From Pyrinomonadaceae bacterium (lineage in GTDB: Bacteria > Acidobacteriota > Blastocatellia > Pyrinomonadales > Pyrinomonadaceae): DNA of 64,000 nt. Under the pieces are notes generated by a model, which ran no database searches, was not told the origin of the DNA, and was given only the letters and a program-made list of their open reading frames with translations. A program made the position numbers and the translations under genes. Shown here piece after piece: positions 49,393 through 58,560 of the stretch (positions within the stretch are counted from its first letter, which is position 1; each line of letters starts with the position of its first letter). The stretch is from the NCBI GenBank assembly GCA_026129865.1, contig JAHCHG010000011.1, positions 62,001 through 126,000 of the forward strand, read 5' to 3'.

Positions 49393-50289
49393 TTAGTTAT
49401 CGCCTTTGACCGCGTTCGGCAAAGTTTCTTCATACTTCGGTCGCGGCGGCGGTTCGTACAATAAAACGGCAACTTCCTGCATTGATGAAAGCCCGGCGCT
49501 CGGTCGAACCACGATCAGCTGCGGTATTGTGGCGGATTCGGCTTTTACCTCGATAACTTCACCGAGTTTCAAACCCGGCGGGTAAATGCCGTCCTGACCG
49601 GTCGTGAAAACCGTTTCTCCGACAGAAACCTCAACATTTCCCGGTACATAACCCATTTCAAGGAGATCGCGCTGACCCGAACCGGTTATTACGCCGAGCG
49701 TATTTGAAGTTTCAAGTTCACCAACTACAGCACCGACGCCCGATTTTTCCTTTGTTATCAGATCGATCTGCGCTGTCAGCGGACTAACTGCGGTAACCCG
49801 CCCGACCAAACCGCCGTTCGTCACAACCGGCATGTTTAGCTTGACGCCGTCCAAACTTCCGCGATTTATGATCGAAGTACTAAACCAGGCAGACGCGTCG
49901 CGACCGATGATCTGTGCAGGAAGGATCTTGTATTTGGAAGTTTCTTTGAGTTCAAGCAGCGACTTTAGTCGTTCGTTCTCGTTCTTCAGGCTCTTCGCAT
50001 TTTGAACTTCAACCTCTAGTTCCTGAATACGCTGTTTGTACGCATCATTTTCATCCTGAGCCGTACGAAGCGACGAAATAGATCGGAAATATCCCGTGAC
50101 AGCTCCGGTAATGGAAGTGACGGGCGACTGAACAAAGTCTGCAACGGTTTGCGCCCAAACACGTATAACGCGCTGGTTGGTTTCCGTTTGACGGGCGTCG
50201 TAAGCCATCAAAACAAAGTTACCAAGCAAAAGCGCGACCATGATCCACGGCGTGATCTTCCAAACTTCTTTTTGACTACGCTCGATCAT
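49393..50289 (-). CDS. mreC: Rod shape-determining protein MreC
   Basis: A 298-residue bitopic protein: cytoplasmic start, one membrane helix (about 14-32), a coiled coil (about 70-110, SSLRTAQDENDAYKQRIQEL and on), and two beta-barrel domains (IGRDASAWFSTSIINRGSLDGVKLNMPVVTNGGLVGRV and VSVGETVFTTGQDGIYPPGLKLGEV). MreC activates the RodA-PBP2 synthase from the periplasm. It is separated from mreB by 90 bases in which no gene is seen. Confidence 0.92.
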   Translation of the reverse strand: MIERSQKEVWKITPWIMVALLLGNFVLMAYDARQTETNQRVIRVWAQTVADFVQSPVTSITGAVTGYFRSISSLRTAQDENDAYKQRIQELEVEVQNAKSLKNENERLKSLLELKETSKYKILPAQIIGRDASAWFSTSIINRGSLDGVKLNMPVVTNGGLVGRVTAVSPLTAQIDLITKEKSGVGAVVGELETSNTLGVITGSGQRDLLEMGYVPGNVEVSVGETVFTTGQDGIYPPGLKLGEVIEVKAESATIPQLIVVRPSAGLSSMQEVAVLLYEPPPRPKYEETLPNAVKGDN

Positions 50290-50379
50290 TTCTTAATCCG
50301 GGAAGCTTCGGCAGCAGGAGAACACGGGAAAGAGATCCGATATTTGAAGGGCTGCGACACTTTCCTATGTTCTCAAATC

Positions 50380-51426
50380 CTAACTTCCTGTCATCAAGGA
50401 ATTGTCCCATTTTACTCGTTTTAGGAGTTCGAAATCTGAAAGCATCTTACCGGTTCCGAGAACAACCGACGAAAGGGGATCGTCCGACAGCACAACCGGA
50501 AGTCCGGTTTCGATGGTCAAACGTTTGTCGAGGTTTTTCAGAAGCGCGCCGCCGCCCGTTAATACGATGCCGCGTTCGACAATGTCCGCGGAAAGCTCCG
50601 GCGGAGTGCGTTCGAGAGCGACGCGAACGGCGTTGATGATCGTCGCAACGGAGTCCGAAAGCGCTTCGCGAATCTCTTCGTCGGTGATGGTGATCGTTTT
50701 CGGAATTCCTTCGATCAAATTTCGACCGCGAACTTCCATCGAAAGAGGTTCTTCCAGCGGAAAACCGCTGCCGAGCGCGATCTTGATAGCTTCTGCCGTG
50801 CGTTCGCCGATAAGGAGATTATATTTTCGTTTGATGTACTGCGTGATCGCTTCGTCCATCTCGTTTCCGGCAATGCGAACGGCGCGAGAGTAAACGATTC
50901 CGGATAAAGAAATTACAGCAATGTCGGTTGTTCCGCCGCCGATGTCAACGACCATATTTCCGTGCGGTTCGGTGATCGGCAAGCCCGCACCGATCGCCGC
51001 CGCCATCGCTTCTTCAACCAGATAAACTTCCGACGCTTTCGCACGATACGCCGAATCTTCGACGGCGCGGCGTTCCACCTGCGTAATTTCTGACGGAATT
51101 CCGATAACTACGCGTGGGCGCACCCACGATTTCCCGTTGTGCGCTTTGCGGATAAAATGCTGAAGCATTTTTTCCGTAACTTCAAAATTTGCGATCACTC
51201 CGTCCTTCATTGGACGGATCGCGACGATATTTCCCGGAGTTCGTCCGAGCATTTCCTTCGCATCGCGCCCGACCGCTTCGACCTGGTTCGTTACTTTGTT
51301 GATCGCCACGATCGAAGGTTCCGATACAACGATTCCGCGTCCCTTTGCGTAAACAAGTGTGTTCGCTGTGCCGAGGTCGATCGCGAGGTCGCTGGAAAAT
51401 AAACTGAATAAAGACTTTAATGCCAT
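50380..51426 (-). CDS. mreB: Rod shape-determining actin-like protein MreB
   Basis: A 348-residue bacterial actin. The phosphate-1 loop is [15 protein letters not shown], phosphate-2 is [16 protein letters not shown], and the adenosine motif is [16 protein letters not shown]. It forms filaments that orient cell-wall synthesis during elongation. It is the first gene of an operon that continues mreC-mreD-mrdA-rodA-PBP1A, a complete elongasome set. No Shine-Dalgarno sequence is visible before the ATG at 51426, and the predicted mRNA leader is only about 16 bases. Confidence 0.95.
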   Translation of the reverse strand: MALKSLFSLFSSDLAIDLGTANTLVYAKGRGIVVSEPSIVAINKVTNQVEAVGRDAKEMLGRTPGNIVAIRPMKDGVIANFEVTEKMLQHFIRKAHNGKSWVRPRVVIGIPSEITQVERRAVEDSAYRAKASEVYLVEEAMAAAIGAGLPITEPHGNMVVDIGGGTTDIAVISLSGIVYSRAVRIAGNEMDEAITQYIKRKYNLLIGERTAEAIKIALGSGFPLEEPLSMEVRGRNLIEGIPKTITITDEEIREALSDSVATIINAVRVALERTPPELSADIVERGIVLTGGGALLKNLDKRLTIETGLPVVLSDDPLSSVVLGTGKMLSDFELLKRVKWDNSLMTGS

Positions 51427-51448
51427 TTTATAATATTTTTACCGCTTC

Positions 51449-51477
51449 TTATTAAATTTAAATGCTGTTTGTGTAAA
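51449..51477 (-). promoter_or_regulatory. Candidate promoter of the mre operon
   Basis: On the minus strand TTTACA (51477-51472) and TAATAA (51454-51449) are 17 bases apart; initiation near 51442. The rest of the gap to 51712 shows no other clear feature. Confidence 0.45.
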
Positions 51478-51712
51478 GAAGGGAGGAACTGCTTTTCTAA
51501 CTAGCTGAGCCTCTCAAAAAGGGAAAGCCTTCGCACGATACATTTAACCTCCAATGATATACTGAAAAGACCTTATAATTCCAATGCCTGAACGGGAAAA
51601 TGTGAAAAAAACTCGAATGATCAAATTATTGTTAAAATTGTCCGCTTTTAACCATTTTAATGTTTTCCAAAATGCTTTCAATTTGGCAAAAAATCGATTA
51701 AATTTTCAACCT

Positions 51713-52378
51713 ATGAATCAGATTTTATTCTTACTTCTCGCGTTACTCGTTTGTCCGGCATTTTTATCTGCTCAGGACACATTCAAACCTGCATGCCCGA
51801 ACTCCCTGGAGGTCATTACACCAAGAGGTATTATTAAGCCAAATGCATCCAATGTATTTACCGCAAAAATAAACAATCCGGGCGGGCTCGAGCTTGAATA
51901 TAATTGGTCGGTTACCGGCGGAGTGATCGCGAACGGACAAAGAACCAATTCTTTGACCGTTATCCAAACCGCAGACATGGCGGGCGCAAATTTGACGGCG
52001 ACCGTAACCGTCAGAGCGCCCGGCACCGATTGCGGCGAACTGACGGCAAGCGAGGTCGGCATTCCCTGGGATCCGCCTGACCCGATCCTTGTTGACATAT
52101 TCTCGTTTCCGCTATCGGAAGATAAAACTCTCAGACTCGACAAGCTGGCGGAAGGGCTCGCCGGCGATCCGAGTGCAAAAGTCTTTTTCCTCGGACGAAA
52201 TTTTAAATCCGGATCGGAAACTCAATTGAAGAAAACGATCTTTGAATTCATCGATTATTTAACGAATGAAAAAAAGATCGACCCGGGTCGGATAGAGTCT
52301 ATTTCGAATGATAACGATGATCGCGAGCAGATCGAAGTATGGATCCTCCCGGCTGGCGCAGCAAAGCCGGAACCTTGA
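51713..52378 (+). CDS. Exported protein with an Ig/PKD-like domain
   Basis: A 221-residue protein from ATG 51713, which begins a clear signal peptide (MNQILFLLLALLVCPAFLSA); upstream in-frame starts at 51584 and later would bury it. A beta-sandwich domain covers about residues 25-120 (SNVFTAKINNPGGLELEYNWSVTGGVIANGQRTNSLTV...), resembling PKD or DUF-type Ig folds. The C-terminal part (KLAEGLAGDPSAKVFFLGRNF...IDYLTNEKKIDPGRIESIS) resembles an OmpA-like alpha/beta half but lacks the full motif. Function unknown. No ribosome site is seen. Confidence 0.68.
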   Translation: MNQILFLLLALLVCPAFLSAQDTFKPACPNSLEVITPRGIIKPNASNVFTAKINNPGGLELEYNWSVTGGVIANGQRTNSLTVIQTADMAGANLTATVTVRAPGTDCGELTASEVGIPWDPPDPILVDIFSFPLSEDKTLRLDKLAEGLAGDPSAKVFFLGRNFKSGSETQLKKTIFEFIDYLTNEKKIDPGRIESISNDNDDREQIEVWILPAGAAKPEP

Positions 52379-52477
52379 AAAAGAATTATTTTCGTAAAGC
52401 GAGCATATTAAATATCCCGATATCTTCATGCATTTTGGGGGTTTTCCGACTAAATCTCTAAATGTTTTCGTCAACAT

Positions 52478-52508
52478 TTGACATCTTTTAGAATTAGAAT
52501 TATTCTAA
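52478..52508 (+). promoter_or_regulatory. perR promoter overlapped by a PerR box
   Basis: TTGACA (52478-52483) and TATTCT (52501-52506) are 17 bases apart. A perfect 7-1-7 palindrome TTAGAAT-T-ATTCTAA (52494-52508) lies over the -10 box, identical in form to the Per box of Gram-positive bacteria. PerR binding here would block its own transcription and, if co-transcribed, the peroxiredoxin and thioredoxin genes. Confidence 0.8.
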
Positions 52509-52522
52509 ATCCAATTCAGAAC

Positions 52523-52930
52523 ATGAGTGATACAACGACAGAAAAAATTGAGACCGGATTGACGAAGCAGCGGGCGATAGTGCTTGAGGTGATCAAATCC
52601 GCCGACGACCATTTGACGGCGAACGAGATCTTTGATCAGGCAAAAACGCTATTGCCCGGAATAAGTTTCGCGACCGTTTACAATTCGCTGCGGTTTTTAA
52701 AAGAAGGCGGATTTATTGCGGAAAAGAACTTCGGCAGCGGCGCAAGCCGTTTCGACCGGATGACGACGCGCCACGACCATGCTGTCTGCATTTCGTGCGA
52801 AAAGTTGATAGATATGGAACTTGAAATTCCTCAGGAATTGATCGATCGTGCGGCGGAGTTTTCGAAATTCTCTCCGGAATCGGTTGAACTAACTCTGCGC
52901 GGGCTCTGTCCTGAATGTAATAAAAAATAG
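52523..52930 (+). CDS. perR: Peroxide-responsive repressor PerR (Fur family)
   Basis: A 135-residue Fur-family regulator from ATG 52523. Every PerR ligand is present with a constant offset of 7 from Bacillus PerR: His30, Asp78, His84, His86 and Asp97 for the regulatory metal, and Cys89, Cys92, Cys129 and Cys132 for structural zinc. Asp97 (Glu in Fur) and His30 favour PerR over Fur; His30 and His84 are the residues oxidised by peroxide. The winged helix covers about 10-75. The gene is followed 24 bases later by a peroxiredoxin, and a PerR box covers its promoter. Confidence 0.88.
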   Translation: MSDTTTEKIETGLTKQRAIVLEVIKSADDHLTANEIFDQAKTLLPGISFATVYNSLRFLKEGGFIAEKNFGSGASRFDRMTTRHDHAVCISCEKLIDMELEIPQELIDRAAEFSKFSPESVELTLRGLCPECNKK

Positions 52931-52954
52931 TTTATACAAATTGGAGAAATATCT

Positions 52955-53536
52955 ATGTCAACAGGAACGAAAACAGCGCTGGAAAATACGGTAGAAATTG
53001 CAAAAGTTGGGAAACCGGCACCCGATTTTGATCTGCCTTCGACAAAAAATTTAGAAACCCTTGGCGAGAACGTTAAATTATCGGATTACAAGGGAAAATG
53101 GCTGCTTCTTCTTTTTTACCCGCTTGATTTTACCTTTGTTTGCCCGACCGAATTGACCGCTTTTTCCGATCGTATCGACGAACTGAACGGAATCGGCGCA
53201 GAAGTTATCGGAATATCGACGGATTCCGTACATTCGCACCGCGCGTGGATAAAAACCCCTCGTGACCAAAACGGCGTTGCGGATCTCCAATACCCGCTTG
53301 CGTCGGATGTAGGCGGTCGGCTTGCGAAGAAATTCAACATTCTTGTTGAAGAAGAGAATATCGCTCTTCGCGGTCTTTTCATCATCAATCCTGAAGGAAT
53401 TTTGCAGTATGCAAATGTTCATGATCTGAACATCGGACGTTCGGTCGATGAAACACTTCGTGTTCTCCAAGGACTTCAGACCGGCGGACTTTGTGCTGCG
53501 GATTGGACTCCGGGACAGGAAAACTTAAAAGTCTAG
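52955..53536 (+). CDS. Typical 2-Cys peroxiredoxin (AhpC/Prx1 type)
   Basis: A 193-residue peroxidase. The peroxidatic cysteine is Cys63 in DFTFVCPTE and the resolving cysteine is Cys180 in TGGLCAADWTPG; Arg in HRAWIKT and the GGLGxx-like region complete the site. It reduces H2O2, organic peroxides or peroxynitrite, using a thioredoxin such as the one encoded next. GGAG lies 7 bases before the ATG. It is 24 bases after perR and likely in the same PerR-controlled unit. Confidence 0.93.
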   Translation: MSTGTKTALENTVEIAKVGKPAPDFDLPSTKNLETLGENVKLSDYKGKWLLLLFYPLDFTFVCPTELTAFSDRIDELNGIGAEVIGISTDSVHSHRAWIKTPRDQNGVADLQYPLASDVGGRLAKKFNILVEEENIALRGLFIINPEGILQYANVHDLNIGRSVDETLRVLQGLQTGGLCAADWTPGQENLKV

Positions 53537-53635
53537 GGTATGTACAAGTTGGTGGCGGGCTCGAATTTCGGACGCATGGTGATGCAGATTGCTCCCGCGT
53601 CCGGAATCCGCGCCCTTATTTTATGGAGAAATTTT

Positions 53636-54112
53636 ATGCCGATGAAAATAGGAGACGCGCTTCCGACGTTTGAAGGAGCGACCGGCTGGCTGAACGAACT
53701 TCAGGAAACAGCGGAAGATTACGTAAAAGATTCGCCGACGCTCGTTTATTTTTGGGCGACGAGCTGCGGAATTTGTAAAGAAAATATGCCCAAGCTCCGC
53801 GAACTAAAGACGCGTTTTAAAGATCTCGGATTAAAGACCGTCGCTGTCCACATGCCGCGCTACGAAGCGGACACAGACATTGACCAGGTCAAGAAAACTG
53901 TCGAAGAACATTGCATCGACGACATTTGTGCGATCGACAACGAGCATAAGTTGAAAAACGCGTTTTTAAACGAGCAAGGCTGGGTTCCGGTTTATTATCT
54001 TTTCGATTCGGAAGGAAAACTTAAGTCCCGAGCTGCCGGTGAATTCGGGATCGGGGTTTTGACGACCGCGCTTGAACGTCTGTTTCCGGCTTCGAAACAG
54101 GCAGGTGCCTAA
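53636..54112 (+). CDS. Thioredoxin-like (TlpA/redoxin) protein
   Basis: A 158-residue cytoplasmic protein from ATG 53636 with TGGAG 9 bases upstream; the longer frame from 53540 lacks a ribosome site. The dithiol site is Cys44 and Cys47 in WATSCGICKENMP, with a cis-Pro in WVPVYYLFD. It lacks a signal peptide. Following the peroxiredoxin by 99 bases, it is probably its reductant or a peroxide-stress thioredoxin. A long bidirectional terminator follows. Confidence 0.85.
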   Translation: MPMKIGDALPTFEGATGWLNELQETAEDYVKDSPTLVYFWATSCGICKENMPKLRELKTRFKDLGLKTVAVHMPRYEADTDIDQVKKTVEEHCIDDICAIDNEHKLKNAFLNEQGWVPVYYLFDSEGKLKSRAAGEFGIGVLTTALERLFPASKQAGA

Positions 54113-54131
54113 GCCGATTTAACCATTTTTC

Positions 54132-54173
54132 AATAAGAAGGATTGCGGATCTTTTGTCGCGATCCTTCTTATT
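54132..54173. terminator. Bidirectional terminator after thioredoxin gene
   Basis: AATAAGAAGGATTGCG (54132-54147) pairs with CGCGATCCTTCTTATT (54158-54173), 15 of 16 bases plus a wobble, ending in TTTT. It overlaps the stop codon of the kinase on the other strand. Confidence 0.88.
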
Positions 54174-57100
54174 TTGTGCCTGAAGGTCTGTTTAATTTTG
54201 CGACAAGAGCAGAAAATCGCGGGTCGCTTCGAAGCGAGACCAGCCGCGGGTCGGTTTCGATAAAATTAAAACTATGATTTCGCGTTTTTTCCGCAGTTTC
54301 CAGCCATTCCAGCGCTTTTTGCTTTTCTCCTAACGCGGCAAAAGCAAGCGCTATTTCATAGGAATAAGCCTGCGGATTGCTTTTTACCGACTCGTCTTCG
54401 ATCGCTTTTGTCAATTCTGAAAGGATCTGCGCGCGGCGGGGTCCGAGAGCTTCGACCTGCGCCTGGGTTACGAACCAGCCGGGAATATCGCCGCCTCCGC
54501 TCAGACTTCGTTCACGTAAGAACGAGTCGATAGCTGCGTCGTAATTGCCGGAAACCTGAAAGATCCAGCGTCGAACTTTATAAGCGGGAACGAAGGTCGA
54601 ATTTATCTTCAAAGCGGCTTCGGTTTCGCGAAGCGCTTCGTCAAATTGTCCCGCGTAAAAGAGAGTCATCGCGCTCGCCGCTTTTATCGACGGAGAGACG
54701 GGGTCGAGAAACTGCGCGGTCTTCGCTTCGGAGATCGATTCCGGCGCGTTGTTCATCGCCGCAAGTGCGAGCGCGAACCAGTGATGCGCAGTCGCGTAAG
54801 ACGGATTTATCTGAATCGCGCGGCGAAACTCCAGCTCGGCGCCTGCGCGGTCGCGTTCCTTATAAAATTTTACGTAAGCGAGCGAAGCATGCGCCTCAGC
54901 CAGGCTTTCGTCGAGTGAAAGCGCGCGCCGCGCGTTGGCTATCGCCTTGTCGTAAGCGTCAGGCGACGAAGGAATCTCGTACAAATTCAGCAATGCATAG
55001 GCATCTGCTAACCCTGCATAAGCAAGCGCGAAATTAGGATCGAGCGATGCGGCTTCCGAGAACGTAATTATCGATCTTTTTAGACTTTCAGGCGACCGGT
55101 TGGTCATCTGGAAACGCCCGAGAAGGTACAATTCGTAAGCCCGCCGATCGTTCGTGTACACTTTTGAGATCTGTCTAAGTTCCGCGGGCGACGGTTCAAA
55201 TTCGAGCGTTTGCCAGATCTTTTCGGCGATCTTTCGCTGCGCGTCGAGCAGGTCGCGGTCATCCGGAAACTCTTCCCGCCATATGATCGAGCCGTCGGAC
55301 GCGTTTACAAATTCCGCCGCAAACGAGCCGGGCGAATTGATAGAACCGCGGACGATGTAACCGACCCCGAGCGTTTTACCGATCTCGGGAATCGGAAGAT
55401 CTTCGATCTCTTTTGCCGAGCTTGCAGAGATTACGGTTAATTTTTTAAGCGTTCCGAGTTTTGAGGACAAAGATTCCGCAATGCCGGTCCCGACGCTTTT
55501 ATCCACGTTTTGATCATGAACTTCAAAAGGCATTACGACGACCGTTAATGACCGTGCACTTGCCGCGGGCGGCTGCATTCGCGAACCGAAAGGAAAGCTG
55601 AGAACATTTGCAAAGTAAAGCACCGCAACGAGTATTAATCCTGCGCCGACGGAAGCAAATGCTGCCTTTTTACGCACCGGTTTCGCTAACGGGTTGTCGT
55701 TAGAATTTCCATCTGCATTTAAAACCAGCGTTTCGCGATCTTGAAAACTCGAATCTGCGATCGTTCCGCCGCGTTCGACCAATGCAGTTGAAATTTCCGG
55801 ATCTGATGAAACAGAACTGCTTCGCAGGATCATCGCGTTAAAATTGTTATTTAGAATCTGAAACCTGCGATTTCGGCGAAGTTTATCAAAAACAGGTTCG
55901 ACCGCCATCCAGTTCAGCCACGGCTCGCGAACTTTAAGGGCTTGTTCAAGTCTTTCGATCGCCTCTTCATGTTTTTCAAGGTAACAGTAAACAAGAGAGA
56001 GCTGATACGGCGAAACGTAACGTTCTTTTGCAAGTTCGTTGAGTTCATCGAGCAACTGCAGAGCCTCGCCGGTTCTTCCCGCAGCAGCAAAACATTCGGC
56101 TTTTGCAAGTTTTACGAAAACGCTGTCGTTCAAAATCTGATCGGCTGTTTCGATCGCAGCTAAAGCGTCGTCGAACTTGCCTTGAATTCGAAAAACCTTG
56201 CTGATCGCATAATGCCCCAAGCCGTATTGCGGCGACTCGTCCAGCAAACGGCGGTACTGTTCGATGCTTTCGTCAAAACGGTGCGCGTAATACAATCCCC
56301 AGGCGAAATTATGTTGATTAAACGACGAAAACGGATCGAGTTCGATCGCGCGCTTCGCAAAATGCAGCCCGTCTTCGAACCGGTTTTCGGTAAACCGAAG
56401 TATGGCAAGCCAGGTGTAATTCGTTACATAATTTGGATTTAGCTCTAGCGAACGGAGAAAATGCTGTTCCGCGCCGGCATAATCAAATTTTCCGGCATGG
56501 AGCGAAAAACCGAGACTTGTGTGCGCTTCCGCCAAACGGCTGTCGAGTTCGACCGCCCGCGTCGCTGCATCGAGCGCTGCGTCAAAACATTCACGCGGCG
56601 GCAGAACACCGAAAATTCCGAGCCAGTTGTAATAATCTGCGATGCCGGAATAGGCGTGCGCGTAATTCGGATCTTCCGCCACCGCGCGATGAAAACTGAC
56701 GATCGCTTTCGCAAATCCGTCTTCGGTAAACGAATTGAAATGAAAACGTCCGCGCAGATAATGTTCAAATGCCTCCGCGTTCTCGGTTCCGCGGCGCGAA
56801 AACTCTTCAAGCTCGGTTTCGGAAAGATGCGGAAGAAGCGCTTCGGTGACCTTTGTCGAGATCGTGTCTTCGAGCTTAAAGATATCGCCGAATGTTTCGT
56901 CGATCGAGGTTGCCCAGACGGTCGCATTTTTTGAAACGTTCAAAAGCTGAACGGTAATTCGCAGTCTGTCGTTCGCACGTTTCAAATGCCCGTCAAGAAT
57001 ATATTCTACGCCGAGTTCTTCGCCGACGCGGATCGGATCTGCAAGAACGTCTTCAAACCGCATGACCGAACTTGTCGGGCGAACAACGAAACGTTTTATC

Positions 57101-58485
57101 TTGCTCAAACGCGTCGTGATCGCATCAGCCAAACCGATCCCGAGAAATTTCTCGCCGGTGTCTTCATCGTTAAAAAGATTCAGCTGTTTGAACGGCAAAA
57201 CCGCGAGCGATTGACTATCCCCGGTTTCCGTCGAATATGACCGCGTTTTAGCAGCGCTCCTCGCTCTTTTTGCGCGCGGTGCCGCTTCGATAAATTCGCC
57301 GCTAAGATACGCGTCTATATCCTCGCACATCTTTAAAACCGTCGGATATCGGTCTTCCGGGTCTTTCGCCAGCGAGCGCAGAATTATATTGTCCAGACTT
57401 TCCGAAAGGTCAGATCTTAGTTTTTGAAGATCCGTTTTTCGAACCGCGAGAAAATCACGAAAATTTGCGTTTCCCGTTCGATACATCGACAACGCATTTT
57501 CCCGGTTTGAAATAATTTTGCTCGGCGCAGTTGGCGTTTCTTCGCAAACGATGCGTGAAACTTCATGAAGCGATAGTTTTGCGAAATTGAACGGGCGATG
57601 ACCTGTTAAAAGTTCGTATAAGAGCATTCCAAGCGAATAAATATCGCTTGCACTCGTAACTTCTTCACCGCGAATTTGCTCCGGACTTGCATAATCCGGC
57701 GTCAAAAGCCTCATCATCGACGCCGTCGGGCTGACCGATTCATGGATCAGATCGGGATCGAGTATCTTTGCAATGCCGAAATCAAGCAGTTTCGGCACCT
57801 CACTCTTTGTCACCAAGATATTATTCGGCTTGATGTCGCGATGAATTATCTGATTGTCGTGGGCGTATGAAACTGCCGAGCAGATCTGGAGAAAAATTGC
57901 GAGTCTTTCGCGCACGGACATCTTTTTTGAATCGCAGAAATGATAAAGCGATTCGCCTTCGATGAATTCCATGACCAAAAACGGAAGACCGTCCGCGGTC
58001 GTTCCGCCGTCGAAAAGACGTGCGATGTTTTGATGTTCAAGATTAGCAAGGATCTGACGTTCGTGGCGGAAACGCTTGATAATAAAGTCGGAATCCATGC
58101 CGCGTTTTATAAGTTTAATGGCGACAAATTGAGTAAATTCGCCGTCGGCGCGCTCCGCCAGATAAACCGCGCCCATTCCGCCGCGACCAAGCTCACGCGT
58201 CAAACGAAAAGCGCCGACCCGCTTTCCGACCATATCTTCCGGCTCGTCTTCGGAACGTTTTTTCGAATTTAATTTATCAAATATGGAAAGCGAAGACGCG
58301 GCTAAGATCGGCGATTCAATAAAATCTTCCGCGTCATTGTCGGCTTTGATCATCGACTCGACTTCGGATCGAAGCTCGACGTCATCGCCGCAAACGCGCT
58401 GAAGATAATCTGCGCGTTCTTTTACCGGCAATTCAACGGCTTCCTCGAAGATCGAAACTATTTTATCCCAACGCGAATCCGACAT
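54169..58485 (-). CDS. Very large Ser/Thr protein kinase with duplicated TolB-like and TPR modules
   Basis: A 1438-residue signalling protein. Residues 1-60 are a helical cap. The kinase domain (about 93-400) is complete: GRGGMGAVYLAER at 100-112, catalytic Lys124, HRDIKPNN with Asp217, DFGIAK at 235-240. A TolB/FlgO-like domain follows (about 425-565, SLAVLPFKQLNL... and YILDGHLKRANDRLRI), then TPRs (about 570-880), a membrane helix near 940, a second TolB/FlgO-like domain (about 975-1095) and a second TPR array to the end. The module is thus repeated on both sides of the membrane segment. The ECF sigma factor lies directly upstream. Confidence 0.9.
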   Translation of the reverse strand: MSDSRWDKIVSIFEEAVELPVKERADYLQRVCGDDVELRSEVESMIKADNDAEDFIESPILAASSLSIFDKLNSKKRSEDEPEDMVGKRVGAFRLTRELGRGGMGAVYLAERADGEFTQFVAIKLIKRGMDSDFIIKRFRHERQILANLEHQNIARLFDGGTTADGLPFLVMEFIEGESLYHFCDSKKMSVRERLAIFLQICSAVSYAHDNQIIHRDIKPNNILVTKSEVPKLLDFGIAKILDPDLIHESVSPTASMMRLLTPDYASPEQIRGEEVTSASDIYSLGMLLYELLTGHRPFNFAKLSLHEVSRIVCEETPTAPSKIISNRENALSMYRTGNANFRDFLAVRKTDLQKLRSDLSESLDNIILRSLAKDPEDRYPTVLKMCEDIDAYLSGEFIEAAPRAKRARSAAKTRSYSTETGDSQSLAVLPFKQLNLFNDEDTGEKFLGIGLADAITTRLSKIKRFVVRPTSSVMRFEDVLADPIRVGEELGVEYILDGHLKRANDRLRITVQLLNVSKNATVWATSIDETFGDIFKLEDTISTKVTEALLPHLSETELEEFSRRGTENAEAFEHYLRGRFHFNSFTEDGFAKAIVSFHRAVAEDPNYAHAYSGIADYYNWLGIFGVLPPRECFDAALDAATRAVELDSRLAEAHTSLGFSLHAGKFDYAGAEQHFLRSLELNPNYVTNYTWLAILRFTENRFEDGLHFAKRAIELDPFSSFNQHNFAWGLYYAHRFDESIEQYRRLLDESPQYGLGHYAISKVFRIQGKFDDALAAIETADQILNDSVFVKLAKAECFAAAGRTGEALQLLDELNELAKERYVSPYQLSLVYCYLEKHEEAIERLEQALKVREPWLNWMAVEPVFDKLRRNRRFQILNNNFNAMILRSSSVSSDPEISTALVERGGTIADSSFQDRETLVLNADGNSNDNPLAKPVRKKAAFASVGAGLILVAVLYFANVLSFPFGSRMQPPAASARSLTVVVMPFEVHDQNVDKSVGTGIAESLSSKLGTLKKLTVISASSAKEIEDLPIPEIGKTLGVGYIVRGSINSPGSFAAEFVNASDGSIIWREEFPDDRDLLDAQRKIAEKIWQTLEFEPSPAELRQISKVYTNDRRAYELYLLGRFQMTNRSPESLKRSIITFSEAASLDPNFALAYAGLADAYALLNLYEIPSSPDAYDKAIANARRALSLDESLAEAHASLAYVKFYKERDRAGAELEFRRAIQINPSYATAHHWFALALAAMNNAPESISEAKTAQFLDPVSPSIKAASAMTLFYAGQFDEALRETEAALKINSTFVPAYKVRRWIFQVSGNYDAAIDSFLRERSLSGGGDIPGWFVTQAQVEALGPRRAQILSELTKAIEDESVKSNPQAYSYEIALAFAALGEKQKALEWLETAEKTRNHSFNFIETDPRLVSLRSDPRFSALVAKLNRPSGTK

Positions 58486-58560
58486 GGTTCATGAAAAGAA
58501 GCTATTTCGATGTTGATAATGATAAAACGTTGTTTTCAAATTTCGTGAACACGGAATTTT

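Noticed and set aside
53540-53635. Longer N-terminus for the thioredoxin-like protein
   Set aside because: No ribosome site; the extension resembles no redoxin, while ATG 53636 has a good site.
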